A stretch of DNA of 64,000 nucleotides from Candidatus Saccharimonadota bacterium (GCA_030528025.1 JAUMZP010000001.1:434001-498000), one strand, 5' to 3'. Shown: positions 35,034 to 44,347, numbered from the stretch's first letter. Notes: generated by a model not told the origin, from the letters alone. A program made the numbers and translations.

Positions 35034-36500
35034 TTACCCAAGATACTGCTCAATCCGCGCCAGCGTCCGCTCCTTGCCAAGCAGCGCCAGCGTGTCATTC
35101 AGCTGGGGGCTAAAGGGTGCCCAGGTGGTAGCGATGCGGATGAGGCTAAAGAGTACGCCCGGCTTATGGCCAGTGGTCTCGAGGAGTTGATTGAGAGTGT
35201 CTTGGATAGCGCTTGGTGTCCATGTGTGCTGCTGAGTCAGAGCGGCGTGGGCCGTGGCGAGGAGTTCTCGGCGCTGCTCGTTCGTCAGTTTGCGTAGTGG
35301 CTTGTTGGTGGTAATGAGTTCTTCGTTTATAGTAGGCTCTTCGAAGAAGTAGCGGCTCAGCATTGGCAGCTCGGCCAAGGTCTTGAGACGGTCTTGCACC
35401 AGAGCAAGCACTTGTTTCTTGTACGATTCGTCGGCGCTAGCGGCGCTGGCTGGCCAATAGTGCTCGACCCGGCTGTAGAGGTCATCGAGTGATAAGCGAC
35501 GGATCCATTGGCCATTCATCCACAGGAGGCGCTTTTCGTCGAAGCGGGCACCACTGCGCTGGACGCGCTCGAGGCTGAATTTCTCGATCAGTTCCTCCTT
35601 GCTAAAGATCTCTTGCTCGGTGCCATCATTCCAGCCCAGCGAGGCGAGGAAGTTGAGCATTGCCTCGGGCAAAATACCATCGGTGCGGTAGTCGGTGACG
35701 CTCTTGGCACCGTCACGCTTGCCAAGCTTTTTCTTGCCATCGGGTGCCATGATGTGTGGCAGGCAGGCCAATACTGGTGGCTCAAGCTCCAGCGCATCGT
35801 ATAGGCTGAGGTAGCGTGGAATGCTGGAGATATACTCCAGTCCGCGGATGACGTGGGTAATGCCCATCTCGGCATCGTCGACAATGTGAGCGAAGTTGTA
35901 TGTTGGGTAACCATCGGCCTTGATGAGGATGAAGTCATCGAGCGCTTCTGGCCCAGCGGAGAGCTCACCCATCACGGGGTCGTGCCAGGTGTAGCGCTGG
36001 GGCTTGGCTACTTTAAAGCGCAGTGGCTGGGTACCATCCCACTCTGGTGGATTGGTTGGGCGATAGTCGCGGTATAAGAAAGCCTTCTTGGCAGCCCGAG
36101 CTTCCTCGCGAAAGCCTTGGACTTCCTCTGGGGTGTAGGGGTCGGCATAGGCGAGGCCTTTGTCGACGAGCTTTTGTGCCCAGCGGTGGTAGATGGCGAG
36201 GCGCTCCGACTGATGGTATGGCCCAGCCTCACCGCCAACGCGTGGACCTTCGTCCCAGTCTAGCCCAAGCCAGTCGAGTGTATCGAGAATCAGATCCTCC
36301 GCCCCAGATACAAAGCGAGCGCGGTCGGTATCCTCAATGCGCAAGACGAATTTCCCACCCTGCTGGCGCGTGAGCAGCCACGGAAAGAGCGCTGCGCGCA
36401 CATTACCCACATGAATATACCCCGTGGGGCTTGGTGCAAAGCGGGTGCGAATGGTAGTGGCATGCGAAGATGGTGTATCAGATGATGTGTCGTTACTCAT
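35034..36500 (-). CDS. gltX: Glutamyl-tRNA synthetase
   Basis: Class I synthetase of 488 residues. The HIGH-type motif is FAPSPTGYIHVGNVRAALF and the KMSKS-type motif is KKKLGKRDGAKSV, with KLGKR as the core. FVLRIEDTDRARF and GLDWDEGP are family landmarks, and a C-terminal anticodon-binding domain follows. Whether it is discriminating (Glu only) or also charges tRNA-Gln cannot be decided here. The ATG at 36500 has TATACT (36508-36513) 7 bases upstream, so the mRNA should be leaderless; an upstream ATG at 36533 would lie before the promoter. No T-box leader is present. Confidence 0.97.
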   Translation of the reverse strand: MSNDTSSDTPSSHATTIRTRFAPSPTGYIHVGNVRAALFPWLLTRQQGGKFVLRIEDTDRARFVSGAEDLILDTLDWLGLDWDEGPRVGGEAGPYHQSERLAIYHRWAQKLVDKGLAYADPYTPEEVQGFREEARAAKKAFLYRDYRPTNPPEWDGTQPLRFKVAKPQRYTWHDPVMGELSAGPEALDDFILIKADGYPTYNFAHIVDDAEMGITHVIRGLEYISSIPRYLSLYDALELEPPVLACLPHIMAPDGKKKLGKRDGAKSVTDYRTDGILPEAMLNFLASLGWNDGTEQEIFSKEELIEKFSLERVQRSGARFDEKRLLWMNGQWIRRLSLDDLYSRVEHYWPASAASADESYKKQVLALVQDRLKTLAELPMLSRYFFEEPTINEELITTNKPLRKLTNEQRRELLATAHAALTQQHTWTPSAIQDTLNQLLETTGHKPGVLFSLIRIATTWAPFSPQLNDTLALLGKERTLARIEQYLG

Positions 36501-36560
36501 ATGGATAAGTATAGCAGATGAACTGCATGACAAAGAACAGCATGATTTTGGCCATAGTCT

Positions 36561-36700
36561 GCGCTTCTCCCATCGCTCCCTCCTCCGGAACGCTATAAGG
36601 GTCGATATTTCCCAAATATCGACCTCTTGATGCTAGGGCTGCAAACAGATTATTGCAATCTGTTTTCATATTCCATCGGATGAAGTGATGGGAGAAGCGC
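36561..36700. repeat. 140-base nested inverted repeat with two inner hairpins
   Basis: Outer arms GCGCTTCTCCCATC (36561-36574) and GATGGGAGAAGCGC (36687-36700) are perfect 14-base complements. Next come TCC/GGA and GGAA/TTCC around a 3x3 loop (36581-36590 with 36671-36680). Two inner hairpins follow: GGTCGATATTT-CCC-AAATATCGACC (36600-36624) and AAACAGATT-ATTGC-AATCTGTTT (36643-36665). The shape is a three-way junction. It lies between gltX and the DUF4367 gene; the strand is not clear. Confidence 0.9.
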
Positions 36701-36715
36701 GAGCTCTCACGAGAT

Positions 36716-38218
36716 TCACATACTTACTGCAATCCGCTCCACCTGCTCGCTCGACAGGGGTGCGTTGCCCTTGATGGTGTAGAGGATACCGCCATTGACC
36801 CACGCGGCGGCATTGTGGGTACTATAAATGGTGAGACCACGGCTGGTGGTAGTGGCGAAGTTGCGGCCAAAGCTGGGCAAAACGTAGTTGGCCAGGACAG
36901 CGCTAGAATCCCAATCGGATCGGCTCTGCGTGAGAGTAAAGGTGCCTGGGCCAGCGTTGGCGGCGAACTTCATTAAGACACTCCCCTGCCGCTGCGATAT
37001 GCCGCCCGCCAAGCTATAGCCACTCGGCTGATACGACGGAAACGATGCATTAATGCCAGCCTGAGTGGCGGCCATACGAGTAGCAATGGCAGGCATGTTG
37101 TGGTATGTCAGATAGCCGCCAAAGGCGAGCAGTGCCACCATCGCCCCGGCAACGCTGAGGCGCCGACCCCAGTGGCGCGCTGTTGGCTGCCGAGCTGGTG
37201 GTGGTGCGACGCTGGTTGTGGGTTTGTTAGTGCGGCGTTTACTAGTGAAGAGTTTGCGACGTTTGGATCTGGGCGCAGCTGTCAGCTTCTTACTCTGCTG
37301 AGTAAGAACGCTGCGCGGCAGTGTGCCAACGGGGATATTCTCCGTCGTAGTGAGTTCTGGCTCGGCTGGTGGCCACCACACCTCACCCTGTGGCACCCCA
37401 GAAGGCTGCGCTACCAGTGGTTGGGCAGCAAGCTCGGCGAGATTGAGTGTGGGTAGGCTAATTGGTATAACTGGCTGCGTGGCCTGGGTTTGCGTCTGCT
37501 CGATTTGCTCGGTAACAAGCACACGTGCCAGTTGTGACGGTGGTGGTGTGTTATGGCGCTTAGCAGCACTGGGTGGTTCTACCTCTGATGGTACAAATAC
37601 AAAATCCATACTGCGTGGCGTGCCAGGCTGGGTGGACGTCTGTTGAGCAGTGTGGTATGGGGTTTGCGCACGAGGCGATGAGGGTCTTGTTGGCTGAGCC
37701 GAGAGTGGCGAGATCGTCACGGGTTGCCGCTTCCGTAGTTGGCGCGGCGAGCCAGGTCGAGATGATGTGATAGGCTGCACCGCCACCGGTCGATGATGTT
37801 TGGTGATGTGTGCAGTTGGTGTTGCGGCGCGATGTGGTGCCGTTGTTTTTTGCGGCGTGGCTGCATGGAGCGTGGCCAGCTGGTGCGCGGGGTGCGGCGG
37901 AGTGGTTCCAGTGGCTCCTGTAGCTACCCGTGGCTGGTTCTTTGCAGATGATTGCGGCGTCGCTGTGGCCGCCTGAATTGTCTGTACCGCCTTGGTTGCC
38001 GGGATGATTTCTGAGATATGCTTCTGAGTCGCCTTGACCACTGTAGAGCGAGCGCGCGGGGTATGAATGATCTTTAGTTCAGGCCCATATAGCACAGGTT
38101 GCCGCTCTGATTTGCTTGTGCGATGCAGCCCTGGCCTCTGTATATCTTGACGAATGGCAGCCTGCCCAGCTGCCTGCTTAGGCGCTTGTCCACCACGTGT
38201 GACCGTCGTATGACGCAT
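36716..38218 (-). CDS. Membrane protein with DUF4367-like C-terminus
   Basis: 500 residues. The first 355 are Pro/Thr/Gln/Ala-rich, basic and probably disordered in the cytoplasm. One membrane helix follows (LSVAGAMVALLAFGGYLTY). The outer C-terminal domain reads like DUF4367: GLTIYSTHNAAAWVNGGILY and IKGNAPLSSEQVERIAVSM. That domain is also found in anti-sigma or sporulation-type membrane proteins, but its function is unknown. AAGGGGGAT lies eight bases before the ATG at 38218, so it uses a Shine-Dalgarno site. The long disordered cytoplasmic part resembles that of the sortase at 40754. Confidence 0.78.
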   Translation of the reverse strand: MRHTTVTRGGQAPKQAAGQAAIRQDIQRPGLHRTSKSERQPVLYGPELKIIHTPRARSTVVKATQKHISEIIPATKAVQTIQAATATPQSSAKNQPRVATGATGTTPPHPAHQLATLHAATPQKTTAPHRAATPTAHITKHHRPVAVQPITSSRPGSPRQLRKRQPVTISPLSAQPTRPSSPRAQTPYHTAQQTSTQPGTPRSMDFVFVPSEVEPPSAAKRHNTPPPSQLARVLVTEQIEQTQTQATQPVIPISLPTLNLAELAAQPLVAQPSGVPQGEVWWPPAEPELTTTENIPVGTLPRSVLTQQSKKLTAAPRSKRRKLFTSKRRTNKPTTSVAPPPARQPTARHWGRRLSVAGAMVALLAFGGYLTYHNMPAIATRMAATQAGINASFPSYQPSGYSLAGGISQRQGSVLMKFAANAGPGTFTLTQSRSDWDSSAVLANYVLPSFGRNFATTTSRGLTIYSTHNAAAWVNGGILYTIKGNAPLSSEQVERIAVSM

Positions 38219-38394
38219 AATAATATCCCCCTTGTTCCCTCTTTGATCGTATAATACTCCAAGTATAAGGGATTTTGCAAGAGGTGGGAGCTGTTTTTTA
38301 TAAAATTGCCGAGACGAAATACACGAGCTTGCTGCGAGACTGAGCTGGATAGGCAACACATCCTACTTCCCTCCAGCCATGGTATAATGTTGTC

Positions 38395-39867
38395 ATGGAT
38401 ACGCAACAACGAAAGCGACGCCAACGCGTCCATCTGACTTTGATCTATAGCATGATGGTGCTGACCGTTCTCTTCACTGTCGTGATTTTTGCTTATGCAA
38501 TACAGGGGTACCGGCTTAATTGGTCGAGTGGCAAGGTTGTGCAGGGTGGCCTGGTGCAGTTTGACACACACCCTGATGGCGCCCAAGTGACGGTAGACCA
38601 AACCCGCCTTAGCAACGAGACGCCTAGCAAACTTACCCTCTCGGCTGGCCAGCGCAATATTACCATCCAGCGTGAAGGTTACCATGATTGGCACAAGACG
38701 GTGGATGTGAAGGCTGGCAGCGTGCTGTGGCTCGACTATGCTCGGCTTATCTCCAGCAACCCGAGCCATAAGAGTGTCGCAACTGCTAGTGGTGCGTCAA
38801 GCGCCATTGCTTCGGGTAATAATCGCTACCTCGTCTTCATTCCTTCTGCGCACAAGCCCACCGTTACTCTGGCCGATCTCAGTGGCGACAACCCACAGAC
38901 GACGAATATCACACTCGACAGCGCACACTACACTGCGCCAGACAATGCTGAGCACCAAGCCTTCACCCTCGACTCGTGGGATAAGGATAACCGCTATGTG
39001 ACGATCAAGCACACCTATAATGGCGATAAAACCGAGTGGCTCGTCCTCGACACGCAGGGTAACCACAAGCTCGAGAATGTCACGCGGCAGCTTGGTGTGG
39101 ATGTTGATGCTGCTAAATTCTCGCAGGGCGACAGCCGCAAGCTCTTTGTCCTCACCGGCGAGGGTGACCTGCGCCAAGCAAGCCTCAGTGACACGACGAT
39201 CACAGGCCCACTCGTTAGTAACGTGGCTGAGTTTGCGCTCTACAGCGATACGACCATCACCTACACTACTAAACTCGACCACACTAGCAAGCAGCGCACT
39301 GCTGGCTACCTCACTATTGGCACCACCAAGCCTCGCACCGTCCGTAGCTATGCCGATGATGGTGTGGCTCCACTGCACTTCCGTATCGAGAAATATTACG
39401 ACAAAGTATACTACGTGATCGCCTATGGTGAGACGGCTGAGATTCTCAGCAGTACCTCACATGCCGCGAGCGATTCGCGTACGGCAAGCAGCCTCAAGTC
39501 TGTCGCCAGCCTCAGTATGCCAGGTGGTATTAGCCATGTCGATTTCTCGCGTGGTGGACACCGCTTCACCTGTGTGTATAACGACACGAGCCTCATGACG
39601 TACGACCTTGAGCTGCTCAAGTCCTCCACCATCAAGCTCCCTCAGCCACTAACGCGCGATATTAACTGGATTGATGGCTACCACTTCACCTTCACACACG
39701 ACGGTGTGCATCTCTACGACTTTGATGGTGCCAACCAGCAGCGCATCACCACCTCAGCACTCGACCTCCCTGTTGTCCTCTCGCAAAACCAGCGCTACCT
39801 CTATAGCTTCGTCAAGACGAAGGATGGCGTGGCACTGCGCCAGACGAAAATCGTGAACGACAACTAA
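38395..39867 (+). CDS. PEGA-domain membrane-anchored propeller-like protein
   Basis: 490 residues with a short basic N-terminus and one helix (LIYSMMVLTVLFTVVIFAYAI, about 16-37). A PEGA domain follows (about 50-115: VQFDTHPDGAQVTVDQTRLS, KLTLSAGQRNITIQREGYHDW split at the Gly). After it come about 370 residues of beta-rich repeats ending in a WD/TolB-like arrangement. PEGA domains are found on surface proteins and sensors. TATAAT (38383-38388) lies 6 bases before the ATG, a clear leaderless start. Divergent from the DUF4367 gene. Precise role unknown. Confidence 0.82.
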   Translation: MDTQQRKRRQRVHLTLIYSMMVLTVLFTVVIFAYAIQGYRLNWSSGKVVQGGLVQFDTHPDGAQVTVDQTRLSNETPSKLTLSAGQRNITIQREGYHDWHKTVDVKAGSVLWLDYARLISSNPSHKSVATASGASSAIASGNNRYLVFIPSAHKPTVTLADLSGDNPQTTNITLDSAHYTAPDNAEHQAFTLDSWDKDNRYVTIKHTYNGDKTEWLVLDTQGNHKLENVTRQLGVDVDAAKFSQGDSRKLFVLTGEGDLRQASLSDTTITGPLVSNVAEFALYSDTTITYTTKLDHTSKQRTAGYLTIGTTKPRTVRSYADDGVAPLHFRIEKYYDKVYYVIAYGETAEILSSTSHAASDSRTASSLKSVASLSMPGGISHVDFSRGGHRFTCVYNDTSLMTYDLELLKSSTIKLPQPLTRDINWIDGYHFTFTHDGVHLYDFDGANQQRITTSALDLPVVLSQNQRYLYSFVKTKDGVALRQTKIVNDN

Positions 39868-39950
39868 GCGTTACTACACCCTTTGATAACATCAGTGATA
39901 AACTTCTCGTTGTTGAATGGTGTATAATCAGCAAAGTAATTAACAAAATC

Positions 39951-40069
39951 AAAAAACATAGCCCACCAACCATACTCAAACTGAACCGGATTAATTGCTC
40001 AACCCGAGAGTGCGCTTAAGCACTGCAATCAGATTGAGACACGGTTCAGTGAGCTATGTTTGGTGGGCT
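39951..40069 (-). terminator. Long nested terminator of the 40350 gene
   Basis: AGCCCACCAA (39960) pairs with TTGGTGGGCT (40060). Inside, CTGAACCG pairs with CGGTTCAG, CTCAA with TTGAG, and AGTGC-GCTTAA-GCACT forms the tip. On the minus strand it is followed by six T. It is far larger than a usual terminator and may be a stable small RNA. Confidence 0.7.
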
Positions 40070-40350
40070 TATTCGCCCTGACGACGACGCTGGGTGTAGG
40101 CACGGGCTGAGCTGATGGATGCTGTGGCGCATGCAGCAAACATGATGATGCCAGCGATGACCAGTGGATCGTTGGTATCATGAGAGCTAAATAGGAATAG
40201 TGCACTAAGTATTGCAAGTGCAACAGCAGCATTCGCTGCACCATACCACTTCAGCGTACTCTTGCTACTATTCTCTTCCATACGTGTGGAAGTATATGGT
40301 AGGGCGAGCCCCACAACACCACTGATACCCATTGCAATCAGTGCTACCAT
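40069..40350 (-). CDS. Small three-helix membrane protein
   Basis: 93 residues, unrecognised. Predicted helices are at VALIAMGISGVVGLALPY, WYGAANAAVALAILSALFLF and PLVIAGIIMFAACATASI. The C-terminus is basic (TQRRRQGE). AGAAGGAG lies nine bases before the ATG at 40350; the ATG at 40359 would directly abut it, so 40350 is the better start. Its 5' leader carries a hairpin (GGAGCGA-CTTT-TCGCTCC, 40387-40404) and its promoter belongs to the shared family. The stop codon overlaps the nested terminator. Confidence 0.68.
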   Translation of the reverse strand: MVALIAMGISGVVGLALPYTSTRMEENSSKSTLKWYGAANAAVALAILSALFLFSSHDTNDPLVIAGIIMFAACATASISSARAYTQRRRQGE

Positions 40351-40434
40351 CTTTCTCATCTCCTTCTAGAGTTGAGCCCAAAGCCAGGAGCGACTTTTCG
40401 CTCCAGGGCGTACTTTGAGCGAAAAATTAATATA

Positions 40435-40463
40435 TATATATCAATATATGAGCGATCCGTCAA
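40435..40463 (-). promoter_or_regulatory. Promoter, shared family (copy 2)
   Basis: Minus strand TTGACG (40458-40463), a 17-base spacer containing CTCATATATTGA and TATATA (40435-40440). It matches the copies at 17701 and 46851. Confidence 0.75.
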
Positions 40464-40753
40464 GCGTCGAGGAAAACTCCAAGAAGCAATAGCTGTGAAA
40501 TTCATGAGAGATTCATTAGAATAACAGAGGTCCTCGGTAGAGCGAGTATACTAATAGTCGTTGTTATTTTTACGTACTTTCTCGTTGCTAAGCGGCGAAA
40601 TAGTTTGGCGATGCACTCTCATATTCGCATATCTCTTTGCGATAGCGCACTTTTCTCTGTCTTTATCTTTATACTGCTATACAAACCACCAGAGCGACCA
40701 ATGAGAGATATTGCACCTCAAGCGTAGATACTACACTGGTTTATAAAGCCAGC

Positions 40754-42355
40754 TTACCGCCCTGAAAACAGGTTGCCGACCCGTTGGACGAAGGTTGGTG
40801 AGTTGCCTGGCATGGCGCTCTTGCTGTTGCTACCACTGTTGGTAGTGGTCTGAGATGCTTCTTTTTTGGCGGAGGATGGGTCGGGGCTGACTTGCTCGGC
40901 CGTGACGAGCAGGCGGTTGAGGTCGGTACCAAGCGGCACACAGGTGATGAGCGTCATAGTTGGCTTGGTGGAGTTGGTTTGCAGCGCGTGCACATCGGTC
41001 GGTTTGACGACTTGTGAGCCAGTGACAGTATAGGTGTAGCGCTTGCCGTTGTAATTGACGTAGATATTGTCACCCTTTTGCATTTGCTCGAGCCGCGCGA
41101 AGATGAACTTATATTTACCATTATCGAGCCAGTCGTTGCTCGAGTGGCCTGAGACGACGAAGTTCCCTACCTCACCAGGCTTCGCATTGGCACCAGGGAT
41201 GTTGAACCACACGACGCCCTTGTCCATAGCGGCGTTAAGCGAGGCTTGGCTAGCAGCGTTGGCGTCCCACACGATGGGTACGTCTACCGCGATCTTAGGG
41301 ATGATAAGCTTGGGATCTGGGCCAACGTTGGTCGAGTCGTATGGGCTAATGATATAGCTCTGAGCATCGAGGTCTCCTGGTGAGGTGTAGGCGGCAACGT
41401 ATGAGAAAAAGACCCGGTTGTACTGCAAGGCCAAGAATAATACCATAACGGAAATACCAGCCACTGCGGGGATGAAGTGTCGGCTATGGCGGACTTTGTT
41501 TGCACCGTTGCGAATCGAGCTCAGTAAGCGCGAGCGCAGGTCGCCCATTGCTTGGCTTTGGGTGAGCTCTTCTAGCTCATCAGTGGTGGCTGCGGTGGTG
41601 TTAGGTGTATCGGCGTCGTGAGCTTTGGCTTGCTCAGCGAGGCGTTCCTCAGCCTTCTTGACTTGGCCTAGATAGTAGCGTTCATAATACTGCTGATAGT
41701 AGTTTTGCCAGGCGCTGTGATATTGCTGCCAGGCGGCCTTTTGGTTGGCGGTAGGCTGGCGTGGCGCACCGGCAGGGCGCTGGCTGTCTGGTTGCTGCGG
41801 CTGATGCGCGCTTGCTGCTGGCTGCTCAGTATGATTGTCTTGAGATGAGGGCTGCTGCTGTGCGTGAGCTGTTGATGAAGCAGCTGTGCGAGTTGGTGAG
41901 GGTTGGGATTGCACCGATGTGCCAATGTAGTGTGCCTGTGGGCGGCTGCGCGGCGTAATAGATGAGATATCGCGCTCGCGGGCGGCAGGTGCTGAGTGGG
42001 TATTTGACGCTGCAGCTGCTTGGCTCTGACGCCACGCTTGCGCGCCTGGACGGTAAGCCGTCTGGCTGTGCTGGACGCCACCTACTGCGTGCCGCACTAC
42101 TGGTACATGGCTGGCTGGTTTGCTCGCGAGATTCGGAACTGAGAAGGTAGCCGCCTTGGCGCTCGTGCTGGGCGCTGGCTGGCGAGTCGGCGCATTACCA
42201 ATGATGGGCTGCATAGTTGGGCGGTTTGTGTTGCCACTACTGCTCGACGTATTGTACAATGCATCAATTTGCCCACGCACCTCACTAAGCCGTGCATCGC
42301 GGCTCTGCGATGAATGCCCTCGTGATGTTGTGCGTGACGGATCTTGTGGTTGCAT
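40754..42355 (-). CDS. Sortase with long disordered cytoplasmic N-terminus
   Basis: Transpeptidase that joins LPxTG-type proteins to the cell surface. Residues 1-290 are Gln/Ala/Pro/Ser-rich, with a Tyr/Gln-rich patch (QYHSAWQNYYQQYYERYY) and a coiled coil. One helix follows (about 295-313), then the sortase fold. Catalytic residues are His404 (VVSGHSSND), Cys472 (TLITCVPLG) and Arg481 (LNRLLVTAE). Usual sortases have only a short cytoplasmic tail, so the N-terminus is remarkable. TATACT lies 10 bases before the ATG. The likely substrate is the LPHTG protein at 43091. Confidence 0.93.
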   Translation of the reverse strand: MQPQDPSRTTSRGHSSQSRDARLSEVRGQIDALYNTSSSSGNTNRPTMQPIIGNAPTRQPAPSTSAKAATFSVPNLASKPASHVPVVRHAVGGVQHSQTAYRPGAQAWRQSQAAAASNTHSAPAARERDISSITPRSRPQAHYIGTSVQSQPSPTRTAASSTAHAQQQPSSQDNHTEQPAASAHQPQQPDSQRPAGAPRQPTANQKAAWQQYHSAWQNYYQQYYERYYLGQVKKAEERLAEQAKAHDADTPNTTAATTDELEELTQSQAMGDLRSRLLSSIRNGANKVRHSRHFIPAVAGISVMVLFLALQYNRVFFSYVAAYTSPGDLDAQSYIISPYDSTNVGPDPKLIIPKIAVDVPIVWDANAASQASLNAAMDKGVVWFNIPGANAKPGEVGNFVVSGHSSNDWLDNGKYKFIFARLEQMQKGDNIYVNYNGKRYTYTVTGSQVVKPTDVHALQTNSTKPTMTLITCVPLGTDLNRLLVTAEQVSPDPSSAKKEASQTTTNSGSNSKSAMPGNSPTFVQRVGNLFSGR

Positions 42356-42493
42356 AACTACTTCCAGTATACAATATTAGCTTTGATATACCAATATATC
42401 GCTTGCGTTTCAAAATCCACCCTGGATAAGAAGTTACCTACCCGTGCCCACGCTCTCAAGCCTGGCATAATCGGAGAGCAAGAGTTATTAATC

Positions 42494-42525
42494 AAAAAAA
42501 TAAGCCGACACTGCGGCTTATTTTT
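42494..42525 (-). terminator. tRNA-Leu terminator
   Basis: On the minus strand AAATAAGCCG pairs with CGGCTTATTT around a short loop and is followed by TTTT. It lies just after the tRNA 3' end. Confidence 0.85.
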
Positions 42526-42547
42526 CGGAAAACAGTTGAATAAACAC

Positions 42548-42634
42548 TGGTACCGCGGGCCGGACTTGAACCGGCACGTCCGAGTGGACATCAGATTTTG
42601 AGTCTGACGTGTCTACCAATTCCACCACCGCGGC
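42548..42634 (-). tRNA. tRNA-Leu (anticodon CAA)
   Basis: 87 bases with CCA encoded. The acceptor is GCCGCGG with CCGCGGT (first pair G-U). The anticodon stem TCAGA/TCTGA has loop CTCAAAA, so the anticodon is CAA. A long variable arm (TGTCCACTCGGACG) marks a class II tRNA, and the T arm is GCCGG-TTCAAGT-CCGGC. A TATACT box lies near 42680 on the minus strand. Confidence 0.96.
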
Positions 42635-43090
42635 GTGTGTAAGACCATATTGCAGCCCTACCCTGCAACTCCTGTCAGTATAGCAGATTGCGCTGTGCTT
42701 GGCTAGCCTCTCGCTCAAGGCTCTATGGAGATATGCCTGAGTGGTCACTCTCTTCATTCAATACGACTGCTCACCCATCCTAAATGACTAGACAACTAGC
42801 GATAAACGAGCAAGAAAAAATGTGGCAAAAAGCCGAGCAATATCACATAGCCGCCCAACAGGCGAAAACACCAATCGTACGATGTATGTTTGTAAACACA
42901 ACACCATCGAACATCGCTTGCACGCAACCACGATATAACAGTGGCTATGATTGTAATTTTATGGTAGAACAACAGCCATGAAATATAGATTTAAGCATAA
43001 GCATAATATATGAAAAAGTATTGTTGACAAAAAATAAAGGACATGATAATCTCAACACATAACGTCTAATAATGACGAGGAGGAAAACAA
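42635..43090. other. Intergenic region with promoters
   Basis: It contains the tRNA-Leu promoter (minus strand, TATACT near 42680) and the strong promoter of the LPHTG gene (43024-43052). A 65-codon open frame at 42784-42981 has no start signal and is probably not a gene. Confidence 0.5.
43024..43052 (+). promoter_or_regulatory. Strong promoter of the LPHTG surface protein
   Basis: TTGACA (43024-43029), 17-base spacer, TAATCT (43047-43052). GAGGAGG lies 7-8 bases before the ATG at 43091. Confidence 0.8.
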
Positions 43091-44326
43091 ATGAACAAAC
43101 TAGCAAAATCGTTTGTTGCACTTAGCGTTGTCGCTGGCGCAGCAATCGGTGGCTTGTGGGTAGCACAGCCAGCATTGGCAGCGGTCTCAACAAGTTGTAG
43201 CAAATTTAACGTCGTAGAGTGTGGCACGAAGGATGTACAAACCCTGCGCAGCACCTACTCGAGCCGTGCAGAAATCCGCCAGCTCTACACCCAGTTCGGT
43301 ATTACCGAGCAAATGATCAACGGTGCCAACATGCAAGAAGGTACTGTTGACGCCAACGGTAACATCATCGTTGGCGGCCGAGTTGTTGCCACAAGTGCTC
43401 GCACCCTGCAGGCCAAGGCTGGCACCAACCAAAAGAAGCCAGAAGGTCAGCGCGCTGCTGGTGGTCACACATACTACCAGTACCCAACAGGTGATAGCTT
43501 TATCTTGGGCAAGACAACCTTCAATATCTACGCATGGTTCGACAACAACGGTAAGTTTATTGCCGGTATTATCAAGGACTGTGGTAACCCTACCTGGGGC
43601 ACCCCAACTCCCCCACCAGCTAAGCCAAGCCTGACTTGCGACGCATTGCAAGCTACCCAGGTTTCGCGCAACGAATATCAATTCACCGCCAAGGCAACTG
43701 CTAAGGAAGGTGCAAAGGTCGCTACGTACAAGTACGACTTTGGTGACGGCAAGACTGCCACCGGCGGCGCAACCGTTCGCCACACTTACGCCAAAGAAGG
43801 CACATACACCGTTAAGATGACCGTAGTTGGCAACGAAGGTGGTAGTACCAACGTTGAGAAGACTAGCCAGGACTGCCAGGTTGTTATCAAGGTAACACCC
43901 CAGCCAAGCATCCAGGTATGTGAGCTGAGCAGTAGCACCATCATCACCATCAAAGAAAGCGAATTTGACGCTACGAAGCACTCAAAGAATGTCAAAGACT
44001 GCGACAAGATGAAGGTCTGTGAACTGAAGACTGGTGCTATTGTCACCATTAAGGAAAAAGAATTCGACGAGAAGAAGCACTCAAAGAATACTGCTGACTG
44101 CGACAAGGTCAAGGTCTGCCGTATCTCTGACAAGAAGATCGTCGAAGTTCGCCGCAACGAAGTAAGCAATGACTACACCACCGACATGTCGAAGTGTGAG
44201 CAAACTCCTCCTTCAGTAGTTGAGCTGCCACACACCGGCTTGGGCGGTACCCTCCTGCCGCTGGCTGGTATTGGTAGCCTCACTGCTGCAGGTGCCGCTT
44301 ACTACGTAAGCCGCCACCGCAAATAA
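43091..44326 (+). CDS. LPHTG-anchored surface protein with PKD domain
   Basis: Sortase substrate of 411 residues. The signal peptide is MNKLAKSFVALSVVAGAAIG through AQPALA, with cleavage near residue 30. An N-terminal region of about 170 residues has no known family. A PKD-like domain follows (YKYDFGDGKTATGG, TVRHTYAKEGTYTVKMTV). Three Cys-containing repeats of about 35 residues come next (VCELSSSTIITIKESEF, VCELKTGAIVTIKEKEF, VCRISDKKIVEVRRNEV). The C-terminus is LPHTG at residue 379, a hydrophobic helix and the basic tail SRHRK. Promoter, Shine-Dalgarno site and even codon use suggest high expression. Possible role: surface coat or adhesin. Confidence 0.92.
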   Translation: MNKLAKSFVALSVVAGAAIGGLWVAQPALAAVSTSCSKFNVVECGTKDVQTLRSTYSSRAEIRQLYTQFGITEQMINGANMQEGTVDANGNIIVGGRVVATSARTLQAKAGTNQKKPEGQRAAGGHTYYQYPTGDSFILGKTTFNIYAWFDNNGKFIAGIIKDCGNPTWGTPTPPPAKPSLTCDALQATQVSRNEYQFTAKATAKEGAKVATYKYDFGDGKTATGGATVRHTYAKEGTYTVKMTVVGNEGGSTNVEKTSQDCQVVIKVTPQPSIQVCELSSSTIITIKESEFDATKHSKNVKDCDKMKVCELKTGAIVTIKEKEFDEKKHSKNTADCDKVKVCRISDKKIVEVRRNEVSNDYTTDMSKCEQTPPSVVELPHTGLGGTLLPLAGIGSLTAAGAAYYVSRHRK

Positions 44327-44347
44327 ATAACCGTTTGCGGATAACCC

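Noticed and set aside
36501-36715. T-box leader for gltX
   Set aside because: No T-box consensus, and the likely gltX promoter lies only 7 bases before the start, downstream of the structured element.
42784-42981. 65-codon plus-strand frame before the LPHTG gene
   Set aside because: No Shine-Dalgarno site, no leaderless promoter, and it ends inside the promoter region.
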